A DNA stretch of 64,000 bases from Lotus japonicus. Its lineage: Eukaryota; Streptophyta; Magnoliopsida; Fabales; Fabaceae. Shown here piece by piece: positions 46,901 through 57,300 of this stretch (the first letter of the stretch is position 1; each line of letters starts with the position of its first letter). The position numbers and the translations under genes are program-made. The stretch is taken from the NCBI RefSeq assembly GCF_012489685.1, contig NC_080043.1:12766223-12830222 (forward strand), given 5' to 3'. The notes beneath the pieces are model-generated. The model had not been told where the DNA came from. It saw only the letters and a program-made list of their open reading frames with translations, and did no database searches.

Positions 46901-47101
46901 TCGTCATCAGTGACAGCAACTTTCCGCTTCCCTTTCCTTCCAATAATCTCTGTAAAACAGAAACAGGAATCAGAATCGAGAAGGGAAAAATCAGCAAAAA
47001 AAACAGTAACGATTGAAATCAGAGAAACGAGAGATGAGCAATGTTGATTCTTCACCTTCTTCTTCATCATCGAGAAGCGATTGCTTCCTCACTCTCACCA
47101 T
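34906..47101 (-). CDS. SPT6-like transcription elongation factor with WG/GW repeat tail, 17 exons
   Basis: Homologue of SPT6/SPT6L, the histone chaperone that travels with RNA polymerase II. Exons: 47056-47101, 46890-46949, 45558-45654, 45391-45472, 45213-45288, 44958-45063, 44630-44822, 44326-44520, 44109-44234, 43543-43923, 43338-43448, 42485-43252, 40652-40796, 39362-40536, 38779-38985, 37879-38269, 34906-36896. They sum to 6,150 bp (2,049 residues); AtSPT6L has about 1,650. Domains: acidic N-terminus with basic patches; death-like/helical core; YqgF (RPRGVMACCWG, about 660-750); HhH (QFVSGLGPRKAG, exon 14); S1 (GKRVQATVRHVQ); tandem SH2 (exons 14-16); then RGG boxes and nine WG/GW-rich units (1387-2049). 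Two oddities: the N-terminal SH2 reads IFHPSLRG where SPT6 proteins carry an Arg in place of His, and no IFGD-type Spn1/IWS1-binding motif is visible. It may be a diverged paralogue. Confidence 0.92.
35230..36640 (-). repeat. nine-copy ~160-bp in-frame array encoding WG/GW units
   Basis: Exon 17 of the SPT6-like gene contains nine tandem units of about 50-55 codons. Each has KWGSGG, GGGGWASG, SSG(F/W)KGNAGKSWG and DDKGGG blocks, separated by Asn-rich linkers. Unit lengths are multiples of three. Copies differ mainly at F/W before KGNAGK, at PS versus PPS, and in the linker. I count about 36 Trp in the whole tail. WG/GW platforms of this kind (AGO hooks) bind Argonaute in plant SPT5L/KTF1 and have been noted in SPT6L. 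Near-identity of the copies means recent unequal exchange. Confidence 0.9.
41906..42054. mobile_element. 149-bp hairpin MITE in SPT6 intron 12
   Basis: GGCTTTGTTTGG at the left and CCAAACAAAGCC at the right are perfect inverted repeats. The arms continue almost perfectly (GGAGGAGAGAAA / TTTCTCTCCTCC, GAAAACACA / TGTGTTTTC), so the whole element folds on itself. It is flanked by TAA/TGA and looks Tourist-like. Confidence 0.7.
45860..45907. repeat. perfect 19-bp hairpin in SPT6 intron 2
   Basis: The arms ATGGCTGCTATTTCGTGCA and TGCACGAAATAGCAGCCAT are exact inverses, separated by the 10-base loop GCCGCTAAAG. TATTTSGTG-type blocks continue outside the arms. It could be a MITE core or a hairpin transcript within the intron. 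Confidence 0.75.
46271..46498. mobile_element. hAT-like MITE in SPT6 intron 2
   Basis: The ends CAGTGTTGTTAATCACCGGT and (inverted) CAGTGTTGTCTATCTCGGAT are hAT-type termini. The interior has several GCGGAAAATAGC and GCTATAGC blocks. No exact 8-bp duplication was seen, so the insertion is old or the ends are slightly misplaced. Confidence 0.6.
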
Positions 47102-47991
47102 TGTTGAAGAAATGGAAGAAACCCTAACCCCAAGGGTTTCGGAAGCAGCAATGCAATGCGAAGAGTGAAAGAGTGAGAGTGAGAGAGTGAAACTGAAAAT
47201 GGAGCTTCAGAAATTGGAGACTTTTTGGTAAATAAACTAATACGATTCTGATGTTACGATCGTGTCCTTGGCGTTTTGAGTAATTTACGGGAATGCCACT
47301 GGGTGTTGTTTTGTTGGGTGTAGCGTCTGATTGCGCCACGTCGGCGGAATGTTTACAAGTGTGGGATGATGAAGGGTTTTGATGGGAGAAGGGTATGAGG
47401 GATAGGGGAGTCATTTGGTTGAAAGATTAGGGGTAGAAATGTCCAGTTTGGAGTGGCTACATGCATCCAATGGGAACGTGACATGTAATTAGATCACTCG
47501 TTAAACATGTAATTTTCATGTCTATGTGAAAAGAGTTTCATTTCTATAAAATTAATTATGATAAATGAAAATGTGTGTTTCTTTTAAAAAAAAATTAAGG
47601 AAATCGGTGTTTTTCTATTTATTTTTATACTAGTATTTTTTACCCGTGCGATGCACGGGGATATTCATTTTTTTATGGCGTAAAATTTTAAAATATGTGT
47701 TATTATTGTTATATGTATTAAAAGATAATAGACATTGATATTAATATCACCAACATCTATCATTATCATCCCCAATGTGTATCACACTTTAAAGTGTGTT
47801 ACATTTTTTACCGCTACACATTAGGGTGGTTGGTATTAATAAGAGGGTGTGTAGTACTTTTAACAATGACCAAAGATAATTTACAGATTAATAAAGGATA
47901 TAGTTTAATTTTAGATATAAGAACATATTAATTTGTAAATACTTTTTCATGATAAATGTGTTGGTTTTTGTCTTTGCAGAAAAGAAACTAT

Positions 47992-48028
<37 letters not shown>

Positions 48029-49379
48029 TTCATCCTTATTTATGTTAATCAATAAACATATAAAAAGAAATCTAAGAAATAAAAGGGAGTAAAAAAAGAG
48101 AGAAAAAAATGAAAATACATAAGAGTTTTAAGCTATGTAAATTTGATGTGAATTTAGGTAATTTTCATATAGATTTTTATTTTTTGTTTCATGTAGAATG
48201 AAAGTAACTTTCCCCTAAGAGAGATAACCTCATAATGATATGAATGTTCTCGACTCGAATCCTTCAAAGAAAGACGTCTTACCCAAAAAGAAAGTAATTT
48301 TCATTTTTCTGTGTGGAGGTAACAGTAGTTTTCATATAGAATAATTGTTCATTGAGCACAAAATCATTAAAAAATGGAAAATATAAATAGGTTTTGACTC
48401 GGGAAGTTTTAATTCAAGTCCTAGTATTGTGACCCGTGAAATACATGGAGATATTCATTTTTGTTTATAATGTGTATTTTTTCATATTCTTAGTTATTTT
48501 TATAGATTTACTAAAAGAAGAATCATGAATTATAAGAATACAATTCATTTTAAATATAAAAATTGTTGAATCTGCTTCACACCGGTGCTGTCATGCCTGA
48601 AGCCGATGAGTTTAGTGGATGTTCTTGGAAGTTTATGCATCTTGGAGTTCTGGCGGATTTGTTTTGCGTTTTTTTAAGCCAGGAAAAGGTTTTTACTTAG
48701 ATATCCAAATAACTTTACTATGGAGTATGTATATGAATCTCACATAGAAAAGAAGAATTTACCTAGAACAAATTGGTGCCCTTGACTAACTAAATCCCAA
48801 AATAATGTGTGCACTTGGTATTTTCATCATTGCACCTTGAATTAATCTCAGTTGCAAGGTCTTCAGAACTTACACTTAAGCTACTTAACGTCAATTCCTA
48901 ATATGCTTCCACCAAACATGGTTCCTTTCAACTATGTACCCAACCTCGAACTCCATCATCAACATCGCAAGTTTTTGGTCTTACACGGATGAACTATCAC
49001 AAATAAAATTTCTTCGTTATTTTCTTGGCTTAAGTACACCACCATCTGGTCTGCGTATAAGCCTCAAAGTGTACACACCAGTTGATTGCCTCTGCAATTT
49101 TCATTCTTATTTTAACAAAATAAACCTAATGTTTTAAGGGAGTCTAAAAAATTTAATATAATCAATCAATGTATGAAAAAGACTCGCGTCGAATCGTGTA
49201 GCGCAACATTTATATGCATATTTGTCTTCCCATCCTTTTCACTTTCTATTAATCCACATTTTTTCAACTAAATGCCCATTAACATCTAACATAAAAAAAG
49301 ATAAAGATTAATAATAAACTACAATGTGGAGCATGCAATTGCTGTTGTATGAGAAGTAACCTAGCAAGTATTAGTCATT
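47102..49379. other. SPT6 upstream region and AT-rich intergenic DNA
   Basis: The first few hundred bases should carry the SPT6 promoter. At 47640 the sequence TACCCGTGCGATGCACGGGG, palindromic in its core, is followed by ATATTCATTTTT. A degraded form (GACCCGTGAAATACATGGAG plus ATATTCATTTTT) lies at about 48430. This motif is typical of a dispersed plant repeat end. A (AT)n(GT)n microsatellite lies at about 47993-48028. No gene is recognised. Confidence 0.45.
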
Positions 49380-49551
49380 GGCAAAACCCGTTTTGCTAGA
49401 TTTTTTTAACCGTTTGGCTAGGTTTTGGTTAGGTCTGCAGAATCCTAGAGGGTATTTTTTGGCTGGTTTTGCTTTTTGGATCCCCTTTGAGGAGGGTGAA
49501 TATCATGTATATCTCCTCATCTTTATTTCAATACATTTTCACTTTCAAAAA
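49380..49551 (+). mobile_element. short LINE-like retroposon with 14-bp target duplication
   Basis: A 172-bp insertion ending in an A-rich tail, flanked by the exact duplication AAGTATTAGTCATT (49366-49379 and 49552-49565). T/G-rich sequence such as TTTGGCTAGGTTTTGGTTAGG followed by CTTTCAAAAAA resembles the 3' end of an L1-type LINE, so this is probably a 5'-truncated copy. Confidence 0.7.
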
Positions 49552-49565
49552 AAGTATTAGTCATT

Positions 49566-49841
49566 AGCGGTTGTCTGAATTTTAGGAAGTGGTACATTAT
49601 CATATTTTTCTCCATAAATTGTGTCACTTGTAGTCTCTTTAACTTTAGAGATGCCCATTAAAGTAATCTTGTATTTATACTTTGTGACTCTACTTTTCTC
49701 AGCAGATGTTTGAACCACAAAATTCTGAATCATATAAACTTGTCCTTCACACAATGTGTCACTAAACTGTGCTATTTGACTCCGGCTAAAGGTTGCATGG
49801 ATCTTCGAGTGCTGTTTTATTTTCAAAATGAAAATTTTCAA
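49566..49841 (-). pseudogene. RPA70-like OB-fold (DUF223) fragment
   Basis: On the minus strand the block KIHATFSRSQIAQFSDTLCE, then GQVYMIQNFVV and KYKYKITLM, matches the first OB fold of plant RPA1-like proteins, which are also encoded by Helitron transposons. Only about 90 codons remain, the retroposon insertion borders it, and no partner exon was found. Probably a remnant, possibly Helitron-derived. Confidence 0.65.
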
Positions 49842-52800
49842 TTATAAAAATTCATGGTTTTGTATGGTAAAAATAAATAGTTTGAATTAGGTACCATGAG
49901 AATGGGAAAAACTATTAAAACAGAATACATGTTCATCGATTAAGAGCAACTTAATATTATTAACAACTTGAGGTTTTTTGAAATCTCTTATTTCCCACAC
50001 ATGGAGCACACAAACTCTAAAATATCGGATACCTTATGCAAAGTTTGGGCCATCAAAAAGAAAATATTTTGTTAGGTGTTTCAATTTTACATGATGAAAT
50101 CAAGTTGAAAATCATCATGAAAAAAAAAAACATGTTAGAACACATATAAACATTCTAGGCTAGTACATCAATAGTTACCCCTTGAATATATGTACTTGAG
50201 AAAAGGGCTTGAACCTTGAGCCTTTGAAAAAACAAAAGCAAATACATAAACAAAGATTATGTGAATAGCACATGTTGAATGAGTATTGACACTTATTTAT
50301 ATACTTGTAGAGAGAAGGGTTATCGTATTATTTTGGTAAGATGCTATTTGATATTAAGTTTGTCTTTTTGAATCTCATAACTCCTAAGAAATAAATAATA
50401 ATAAATTTATTTAAAATATTTTTGAAGTAAATAGTAGAACTCTATAGAATGACATTGATCAAGGAAGTTCAAGAGGAAGAGATATGAGAATTTTTTTATT
50501 GAATGACCTTTAACTTTTAAGGTTTAGTATTACTATTAATTATCAGTTGATTAGAGCTTCAACAAATCTAAACTAATAAAATGTATCTTATGGAATGCCC
50601 TATGTTTTTTAGTGATATCATATTTAATATTAATTTTGTCTTATGAAATTTCATAACCAATATGAATTAAATAGTAATTAATGTTTTTAAAATAATATTG
50701 AGATTAATAGTAGAAAGTTATAGACTAACATTGATAGAGGAAGCTCAAGGGGAAATGGATAGGGATGTTTTTTTTTTCTTTTTCTATCACATATTTGGGA
50801 TATTTATTTTTATAATTATGTATATTTTTATTTAATATTAAATTTTTATTTTTAAATTTCATAACTCATAAACAATAATAAATTTAATTAAAATAATTGT
50901 GAAGGTAATAGTAGAAGTCCATAGAATGACATTGATGAAGGAAGTTCAAGAGGAAGGAGTATATGAGTGTTTTTGTTTATTGAATGACCTTTAAATTTTG
51001 AGGTTTATTATTAATATTAATTATTAGTTGATTAATGTTTCAACAAATATAAACTAATAACATGTGTCTCATAGAATTCCTACTCTCAAGCGGTTAAAAC
51101 TATAAAGACGAAGAAATGAATTGAAATTGAAACCGAAAGTTAGTATTTAAATAACATTTAATATACTTATATTATGGTTGAGTTATAACATAAAAAATTA
51201 AGATTCAAATAATTTAACTTGAATGTCATTGGTCTTTCAATTTCAGTCAAAAAATTAAGGATTTCATTTCAATAGGGAAATGAACAAAAAAAAATGAAGT
51301 ACACTCAACCAATATAGTTGATATTTATATAAAAAAAAACCAATAGAGTTGATAGATAAAAGAAATAAGAAGGCAGAACAAAACCGAAAATTGAAAAAAT
51401 AATGTAAAATTAGTGCATTTGTAGTGTAAGTGACACCTAAAAATGACAGAATAAATTAAACCTAATGTATTCGAAGAGAAGAAGGACGATGAAGATGACA
51501 ATACTGTATAAAATGAAATAAAATAAAGATGACTCTCATTCAGTAGACCAAGTTGACAATCAAACAATTAAAAAGTACAAAAGATGCAAGAAACTTACAT
51601 ATTTTCAAGATAGTATATTGGAAGAGTGGTAACAATAGCAGTAAAACCTGAAAGAAGAAAAAATTGAAATTAAATCAATTAAATGCAAAATAAGAACAAA
51701 GACTTCATTGTATTAGATTAGAAGAAAAGAAAATCAGTTAGTTGATTTAGTTGATAATGAAACTGAAAAGAAAAGCAAGAAACTTACATTAACTAAAGAT
51801 TGAACTGTCAAAGAAATGGAAATAACATCATAAAATTTTGCATGAAAAAAAATGAAACACAATAAGAGAAATGATAAAGAAGAAAACATAATAGAAGTTA
51901 AGAAAATATCATAGTAATTTTATTAATCCATAGAAAACTCTTACCGGATGGACGATGATGATGGAGAAGAACATCAATGCCTAAAGAATGAAAACTGATG
52001 ATGAAGAAGAAGTGACAGATAAAAAAGAAGAGATGAAATAGAAAATTTTCTAACCTGACAGAAGATCTTCTTATGTAGGGGATGATGCTTTTGGAGAATT
52101 CAAATGAGAGAGATTTCTTCCATAGAAATAGAGGTTTTGGAGATCAAGATGGGAAAGATGAAAAGAATGTGAAAGTGGAATGGAAAGGTGTTTTATACAT
52201 GGGAGAAAAGGAAGAGACTCTTGCTATTTTTGTAACCACATTCAAGAGTTACAAAAGCAATAAAGAAAACAACCAAGAATGTCAAAAGGTTTCTCAAAGG
52301 GTTTTGTAAGAAAATGATGCACGGTTAGGATTAGAAGCAATCAACGGTCAAGATTGATTTTATAATTAATTATTCACAAATTTACATATATGCCCATGAA
52401 AAAATATTCACTCATGTGCATTGATTTATTAAATTACTATCTTACCCTCAAAGTTGCAAAAACTCTCCCTTTATATAGTTTATAGATAGATTTTAAAGGA
52501 AGTGTTGGATGAATGTACTGATGTACATATCCAACCTCTCATGCAAAAAGGCCCAAGAGACTACACAGCCCCCTTAATTTTTTTTTTATATAAAATGTTA
52601 GTTTTTAGCAATATTAGTAAATTAGTCTCTCATTAGGGTTCGAATCCTGAATCTTTCTTCTTTCATCTCACTCAACTCTTATGTCCCTTAAAGTCTGCTT
52701 ACTTATCTGATTATTATTATACATAGTAGTTTTTATTTCCAAGTGTACTAAGCTACCTAGAATATTTTATGAGTTGCTAAAAGTAAATGCTAGATGATTA

Positions 52801-52920
52801 ACATCGTCCTCCTCCCGGTTTCACTGACGCATCGTCCTCCGTCCACCGATTCAGGATGATCACAGACCTACGAGCTTCCCATAGAACCATTCCTCCAGTT
52901 CTAATTTTCCTCCCAAGTCC
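49842..52920. other. AT-rich intergenic DNA with diverged tandem repeats
   Basis: About 50395-50600 and 50865-51080 are diverged direct copies sharing TAGAATGACATTGAT, GGAAGTTCAAGAGGAAG and AATGACCTTTAA blocks. A partial third copy lies at 50640-50770. A box B-like GGTTCGAATCC near 52638 may mark a degraded SINE. No gene is recognised. Confidence 0.5.
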
Positions 52921-53061
52921 ATGAAGTTCCGATTGAATACATTTGATGGCTCCAAACCCATTGGTTGGTTGTTCCAAACGAAGAAGTACTTTCAAGTTTA
53001 CCAAACTTCTTCAGAAATGTGCCTTGAGGTTGTGTCTTTTTACATGACAGGTGAAGCTTGA
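52921..53061 (+). pseudogene. Ty3/gypsy gag remnant
   Basis: The frame MKFRLNTFDGSKPIGWLFQT through KYFQVYQ and VVSFYMTGEA is the start of the retrotransposon gag domain of plant gypsy elements (FDG..P.GW pattern, then the F.M.GEA helix). A TGA follows immediately at 53059-53061. An isolated fragment. Confidence 0.75.
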
Positions 53062-53462
53062 AGTTGATCAGAGTAACACAAGAAAGTGGGGTTTGAGTTG
53101 TGCTATCCAAAAACTTGGATTTCCAAACGATAGGGCTACATTAAGTCCTTGGCATCACCAAGATTTCACTATCAAGTATCAAAGACTTCTCCTTATAAGT
53201 ATTCTTTGGACCCTGCCTCTTCAGGCAAAACGGGTATTCTTTGGACCCTGCCTCTCCAGGCAACGTGAGTATTCTTAGGACTTCTCCTCACTAAGTATTA
53301 TCAGGACTCCTCCTTTACAACAAGTTTAAAGGACTTCTCCTCAAACGAGCTTTCTCAATATCGTTTCATCTACAAGAATCTCTTCTAGAAAGAGTGATGG
53401 TAGATACAATTAAGACCATGAATCATAAAGTATTTTTTATGAGATTTGGCTCTAGGAGTATA
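53062..53462. other. short repeats upstream of the Sirevirus
   Basis: Two direct copies of TATTCTTTGGACCCTGCCTC lie at about 53199 and 53230, followed by three variants of GGACTTCTCCTC. Non-coding, probably an older retrotransposon remnant that served as the target. It ends with the GTATA duplicated by the Sirevirus insertion. Confidence 0.5.
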
Positions 53463-54335
53463 TGTTGGAACATGTTGCCTTGCATTTTGTCAAAACAACT
53501 GATTGTCGAAGCAGATGCCGTGGCATCTGACCTCGTGAGGCTAGGACATCAGTCCTCAGCTCGTGTTTCTGTTATGGGCCTTCTGAAGATTTGTTGAAGA
53601 TATGTTTTGAGTTACTTGAGGAGCAAGTAACTATCTCAGAAGGGTTTTAGTTGTTGGGTTGTTATTTGTTGAAACAATCTTTGTTAAAAGATTGATTTCT
53701 ATCTTTACTTGTGCAGTAAGAAACCGAATCTATTAAGATTGCGTTTTCAAATTGCTGTTATTGGAATCTGTTTCTTCAGCCCGTGCTAACTCTAAAGCCC
53801 ATGCTACCGCTGCTGAAGTCTATAAAAGGATGAAGACCTAAAACGTGAAGACTACCGAAGCTGAAAGAGAGATTGAGTGTTTTAGGATTTGTTATTGTGC
53901 TTCGTCCTTTGTTATTTGTGAATCCTCTTTGCTCACTGATTCTATAAAGCAAAGAAGGGTTCTGTGTTGTTTGATTACATTCAAACTCTGATTGTTCATT
54001 GTGTTTACCAATCACTGTGGCAGTGATTGAGAGGAAGTGAGAGGGGCTCTCATACTTAGGTTGAGATTCTAAGTAGAAATACACTCGGTAGATTAGGAAG
54101 TGAACTATGAACTGAGGTGTTCATGAGTGTCTGTAATTCCTGAATCTTGAGATAGTGGATTTCCTTTCTTTGGGTGCAAACCCTCCAGACGTAGGTGAAA
54201 GTTTTCACTGAACTGGGTTAACAACTTCTGAGTGTTATTGTTTTGTTGTTAAGTTTTGTTTATTGTTAAGCGATTGTCGAACCTCTTGTCCCAGCATCGT
54301 GTAGGACAATCGTATCAGAGGGAACCTGAATTATA
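53463..54335 (+). repeat. 5' LTR of the Sirevirus
   Basis: It starts TGTTGGAACATGTTGCC and ends GAATTATA, where the 3' LTR has the canonical GAATTACA. It carries an interrupted palindrome CAGATGCC-GT-GGCATCTG at 53512-53529 in U3 and a TATA box at 53821-53828. Confidence 0.96.
53821..53828 (+). promoter_or_regulatory. TATA box of the Sirevirus 5' LTR
   Basis: TATAAAAG about 360 bp into the LTR, the U3/R position expected for the element's promoter. It is conserved in the 3' LTR and in the truncated copy (9405-9412). Confidence 0.65.
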
Positions 54336-54337
54336 AT

Positions 54338-54355
54338 TGGTATCAGAGCAGGCAC
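54338..54355 (+). other. Sirevirus primer binding site (tRNA-iMet)
   Basis: TGGTATCAGAGC at 54338-54349, two bases after the LTR, is the standard primer site complementary to the 3' end of initiator methionine tRNA. Confidence 0.92.
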
Positions 54356-54399
54356 CCTGTTCTGGTTGGGTGAGCTCCAGGGAGTTTATTCAAGTTCTC

Positions 54400-57300
54400 A
54401 TGGATAACAAGGAGGGAGGATCAGTCAATAGGCCACCCATTCTGGATGGTACTAACTATGACTACTGGAAGGTTCGCATGACAGCCTTTCTCAAATCGAT
54501 TGACAACAAGACTTGGAAAGCTATTGTCAAGGGTTGGAAGCACCCCACTAAGGCTGAGGTTGAAGGCACCTCTACTACTGTTGTTGAAAAACCTGAAGAA
54601 GAATGGACCAGTGTTGAAGATGAAGCTGCACTTGGAAATTCAAAGGCTCTAAATGCTATTTTTAATGGAGTTGACAAGAATATGTTTAGGCTGATCAATA
54701 CGTGTACTGTGGCAAAGGATGCTTGGGAAATTCTGAAAACTGCACATGAAGGAACTACTCGAGTGAGGATGTCAAGGCTTCAGATGCTTACTACTCAATT
54801 TGAAAATCTGATGATGACTGAAGAAGAGACTATTTCAGAATTCCACATGCGTGTCCGTGACTTGTCTAATGCTTCATTTGCTTTGGGAGAACCTATGTCA
54901 GATGAGAAACTTGTAAGGAAGATCTTGAGATCTCTTCCTCAGAAGTTTGCTATGAAAGTCACTGCAATTGAGGAGGCTCAAGACATTGAGAACATGAAGG
55001 TTGATGAACTTATTGGCTCTTTGCAGACATTTGAGTTGAAACTGAGTGGAAAATCTGAGAAGAAGAATAAGAGTATTGCTTTTGTGTCAAACACTGATGA
55101 AGGTGATGATGAAGATTGTGAGGGTGAAAATCTGACTGAGGCTCTGGCCATGCTAGCAAGAAAATTCAACAGAGCATTGAGAAAGATTGATAAAAGAACC
55201 AGGCCTAATGTCCAGGACATGAAGTTCGATAACAAACCCAAATTTACTAATTCACAGAGGAAGACCAAAGAAGACGAAAAATCTGGTCAGAATAAAGGAG
55301 TGCAGTGTCATGAATGTGAAGGATATGGTCACATCAGATCTGAATGCGCCACTTATCTAAAGAAGCAGAAGAAAGGTATGATGGTAACTTGGTCAGATGA
55401 AGACACTGAAGATGAGGAGGAGATATCTGCAAACAAAGTCAATGCTTTCTCTGGAACTGTCTATGAGTCTGATACAAGTGATGAGGACATTACAGATGAG
55501 GAACTGGCTGAGACTTACAAGCTGCTACACATCAAGTGGGAAGAAGAATGTAAACTTGTGAGAGAAAAGCAAAGTGAGATAGAACAACTTGTCTCTCAGA
55601 ATGAAAGGCTGAAAGAGCTCAGCACAAAGCTGAAGGAAGATCTGGAGGAATGGCAAAGTAAGTTTAATAATGCTGATGTTATGGAAAAGGCTAATCTAGT
55701 GTTGATTAATGCAGGACTTCAAGAGGAAGTGGCAACTCTGACAAGAAAGCTTGAAGCTACTCACAAATCTGTTAGAATGTTGAACAGTGGTTCTGATATG
55801 CTTGATGAAATTCTGAAGGAAACTAGCAAGCAAGGAGGGAGTTTGAAGGGAATTGGCTTTGACTATAGAACTGCAAACAAAGAAAATCAGAAAGGTTCAA
55901 AGAAATTTGTGTCTGCTGCGAAACAAACTGAATTCAAGAAGCCTAGAAATTATCAGTTGTCAGATTCATTGCCCAGACATGTACCTCAACATGTGAAATC
56001 CCAGCTCAAGCTTGAGAAGATTGTACCTTGGAAGTGTCACTACTGTGGTAAGAATGGTCACATAAAGCCCTACTGTTACAGGTTATATGGTTATCCTCAG
56101 ATGCACGATAAAAAACCTGTTCAGATGAGGAAGGAATGGAAGCCCAAGGGTGAAGTCAGATGTCAGGTAGCTTACACGTCCTTCAGAGCATCATCAAAGG
56201 AAGATTGGTATTTTGATAGTGGCTGCTCAAAGCACATGACAGGAAACAAGAGCTTCTTGCAAGATATCAGAAGTCACTCCACCAACTATGTCACTTTTGG
56301 AGATGGAGCTAAAGGAAAGATCAAGGGAGTAGGAAAGCTTGTTAGCACAGAATCTCCTAACTTGAAAATTGTGTTACTTGTAAATGGCTTAACTGCCAAC
56401 CTAATCAGCATAAGTCAACTGTGTGATCAAGGGTATGATGTGAAGTTCAATAAGATAGAATGTGTTGTGACCACTGACGATGAGAGAGTTGTGATGAGAG
56501 GAATCAGATCAAAGGACAACTGTTACATGTGGACATCAGAAGAAAAAGCTCATGTTTCCAGATGTTTGTTAACTAAAGAAGATGAGGTGAATGTATGGCA
56601 TCAAAGACTAGGACATCTCAACTACAGGAGCATGCAAAAGATCATTGCTGATGAAGCAATAAGGGGATTGCCCAATTTGAGCTTGGGAGAAGGAAAGCTA
56701 TGTGGAGAATGTCAGATTGGTAAGCAAACCAAGGTGCCACACAAGATGCTCCAGCATCAGACCACGACGAAGGTTCTGGAATTGCTTCACATGGATCTCA
56801 TGGGTCCCATGCAGGTTGAAAGCTTGGGAGGAAAAAGGTATGTGTTTGTCTGTGTAGATGATTTTTCAAGGTATACATGGGTTGAATTTATGAGAGAAAA
56901 ATCAGAGACTTTTGAAATATTCAAGAATTTATGTTTGAGACTTCAGAATGAGAAGGACTGTGTGATTGTAAGAATCAGAAGTGATCATGGAAGAGAGTTT
57001 GAGAATTCAAAATTCTTGGAGTTCTGTGGAACTGAAGGTATTAGCCATGAATTTTCTGCCCCCATCACTCCACAGCAGAATGGAATTGTTGAAAGGAAAA
57101 ATAGAACTCTCTAGGAATCAGCTAGAGTAATGTTACATGCTAAGAAGATTCCACACCAATTCTGGGCTGAAGCCATGAGTACTGCTTGTTACATACATAA
57201 TAGAGTCACCATCAGGGCAGGGACATCCTCTACACAATATGAGCTATGGAAAGGTAGAAAGCCGTCTGTAAAATACTTTCACATATTTGGAAGTAAATGT

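Noticed and set aside
53776..54084. Identical 102-codon antisense frames in the LTRs (also at 62349-62657, and a variant at 9149-9457)
   Set aside because: They lie on the strand opposite to transcription within LTR R/U5 and are repeated only because the LTR is repeated.
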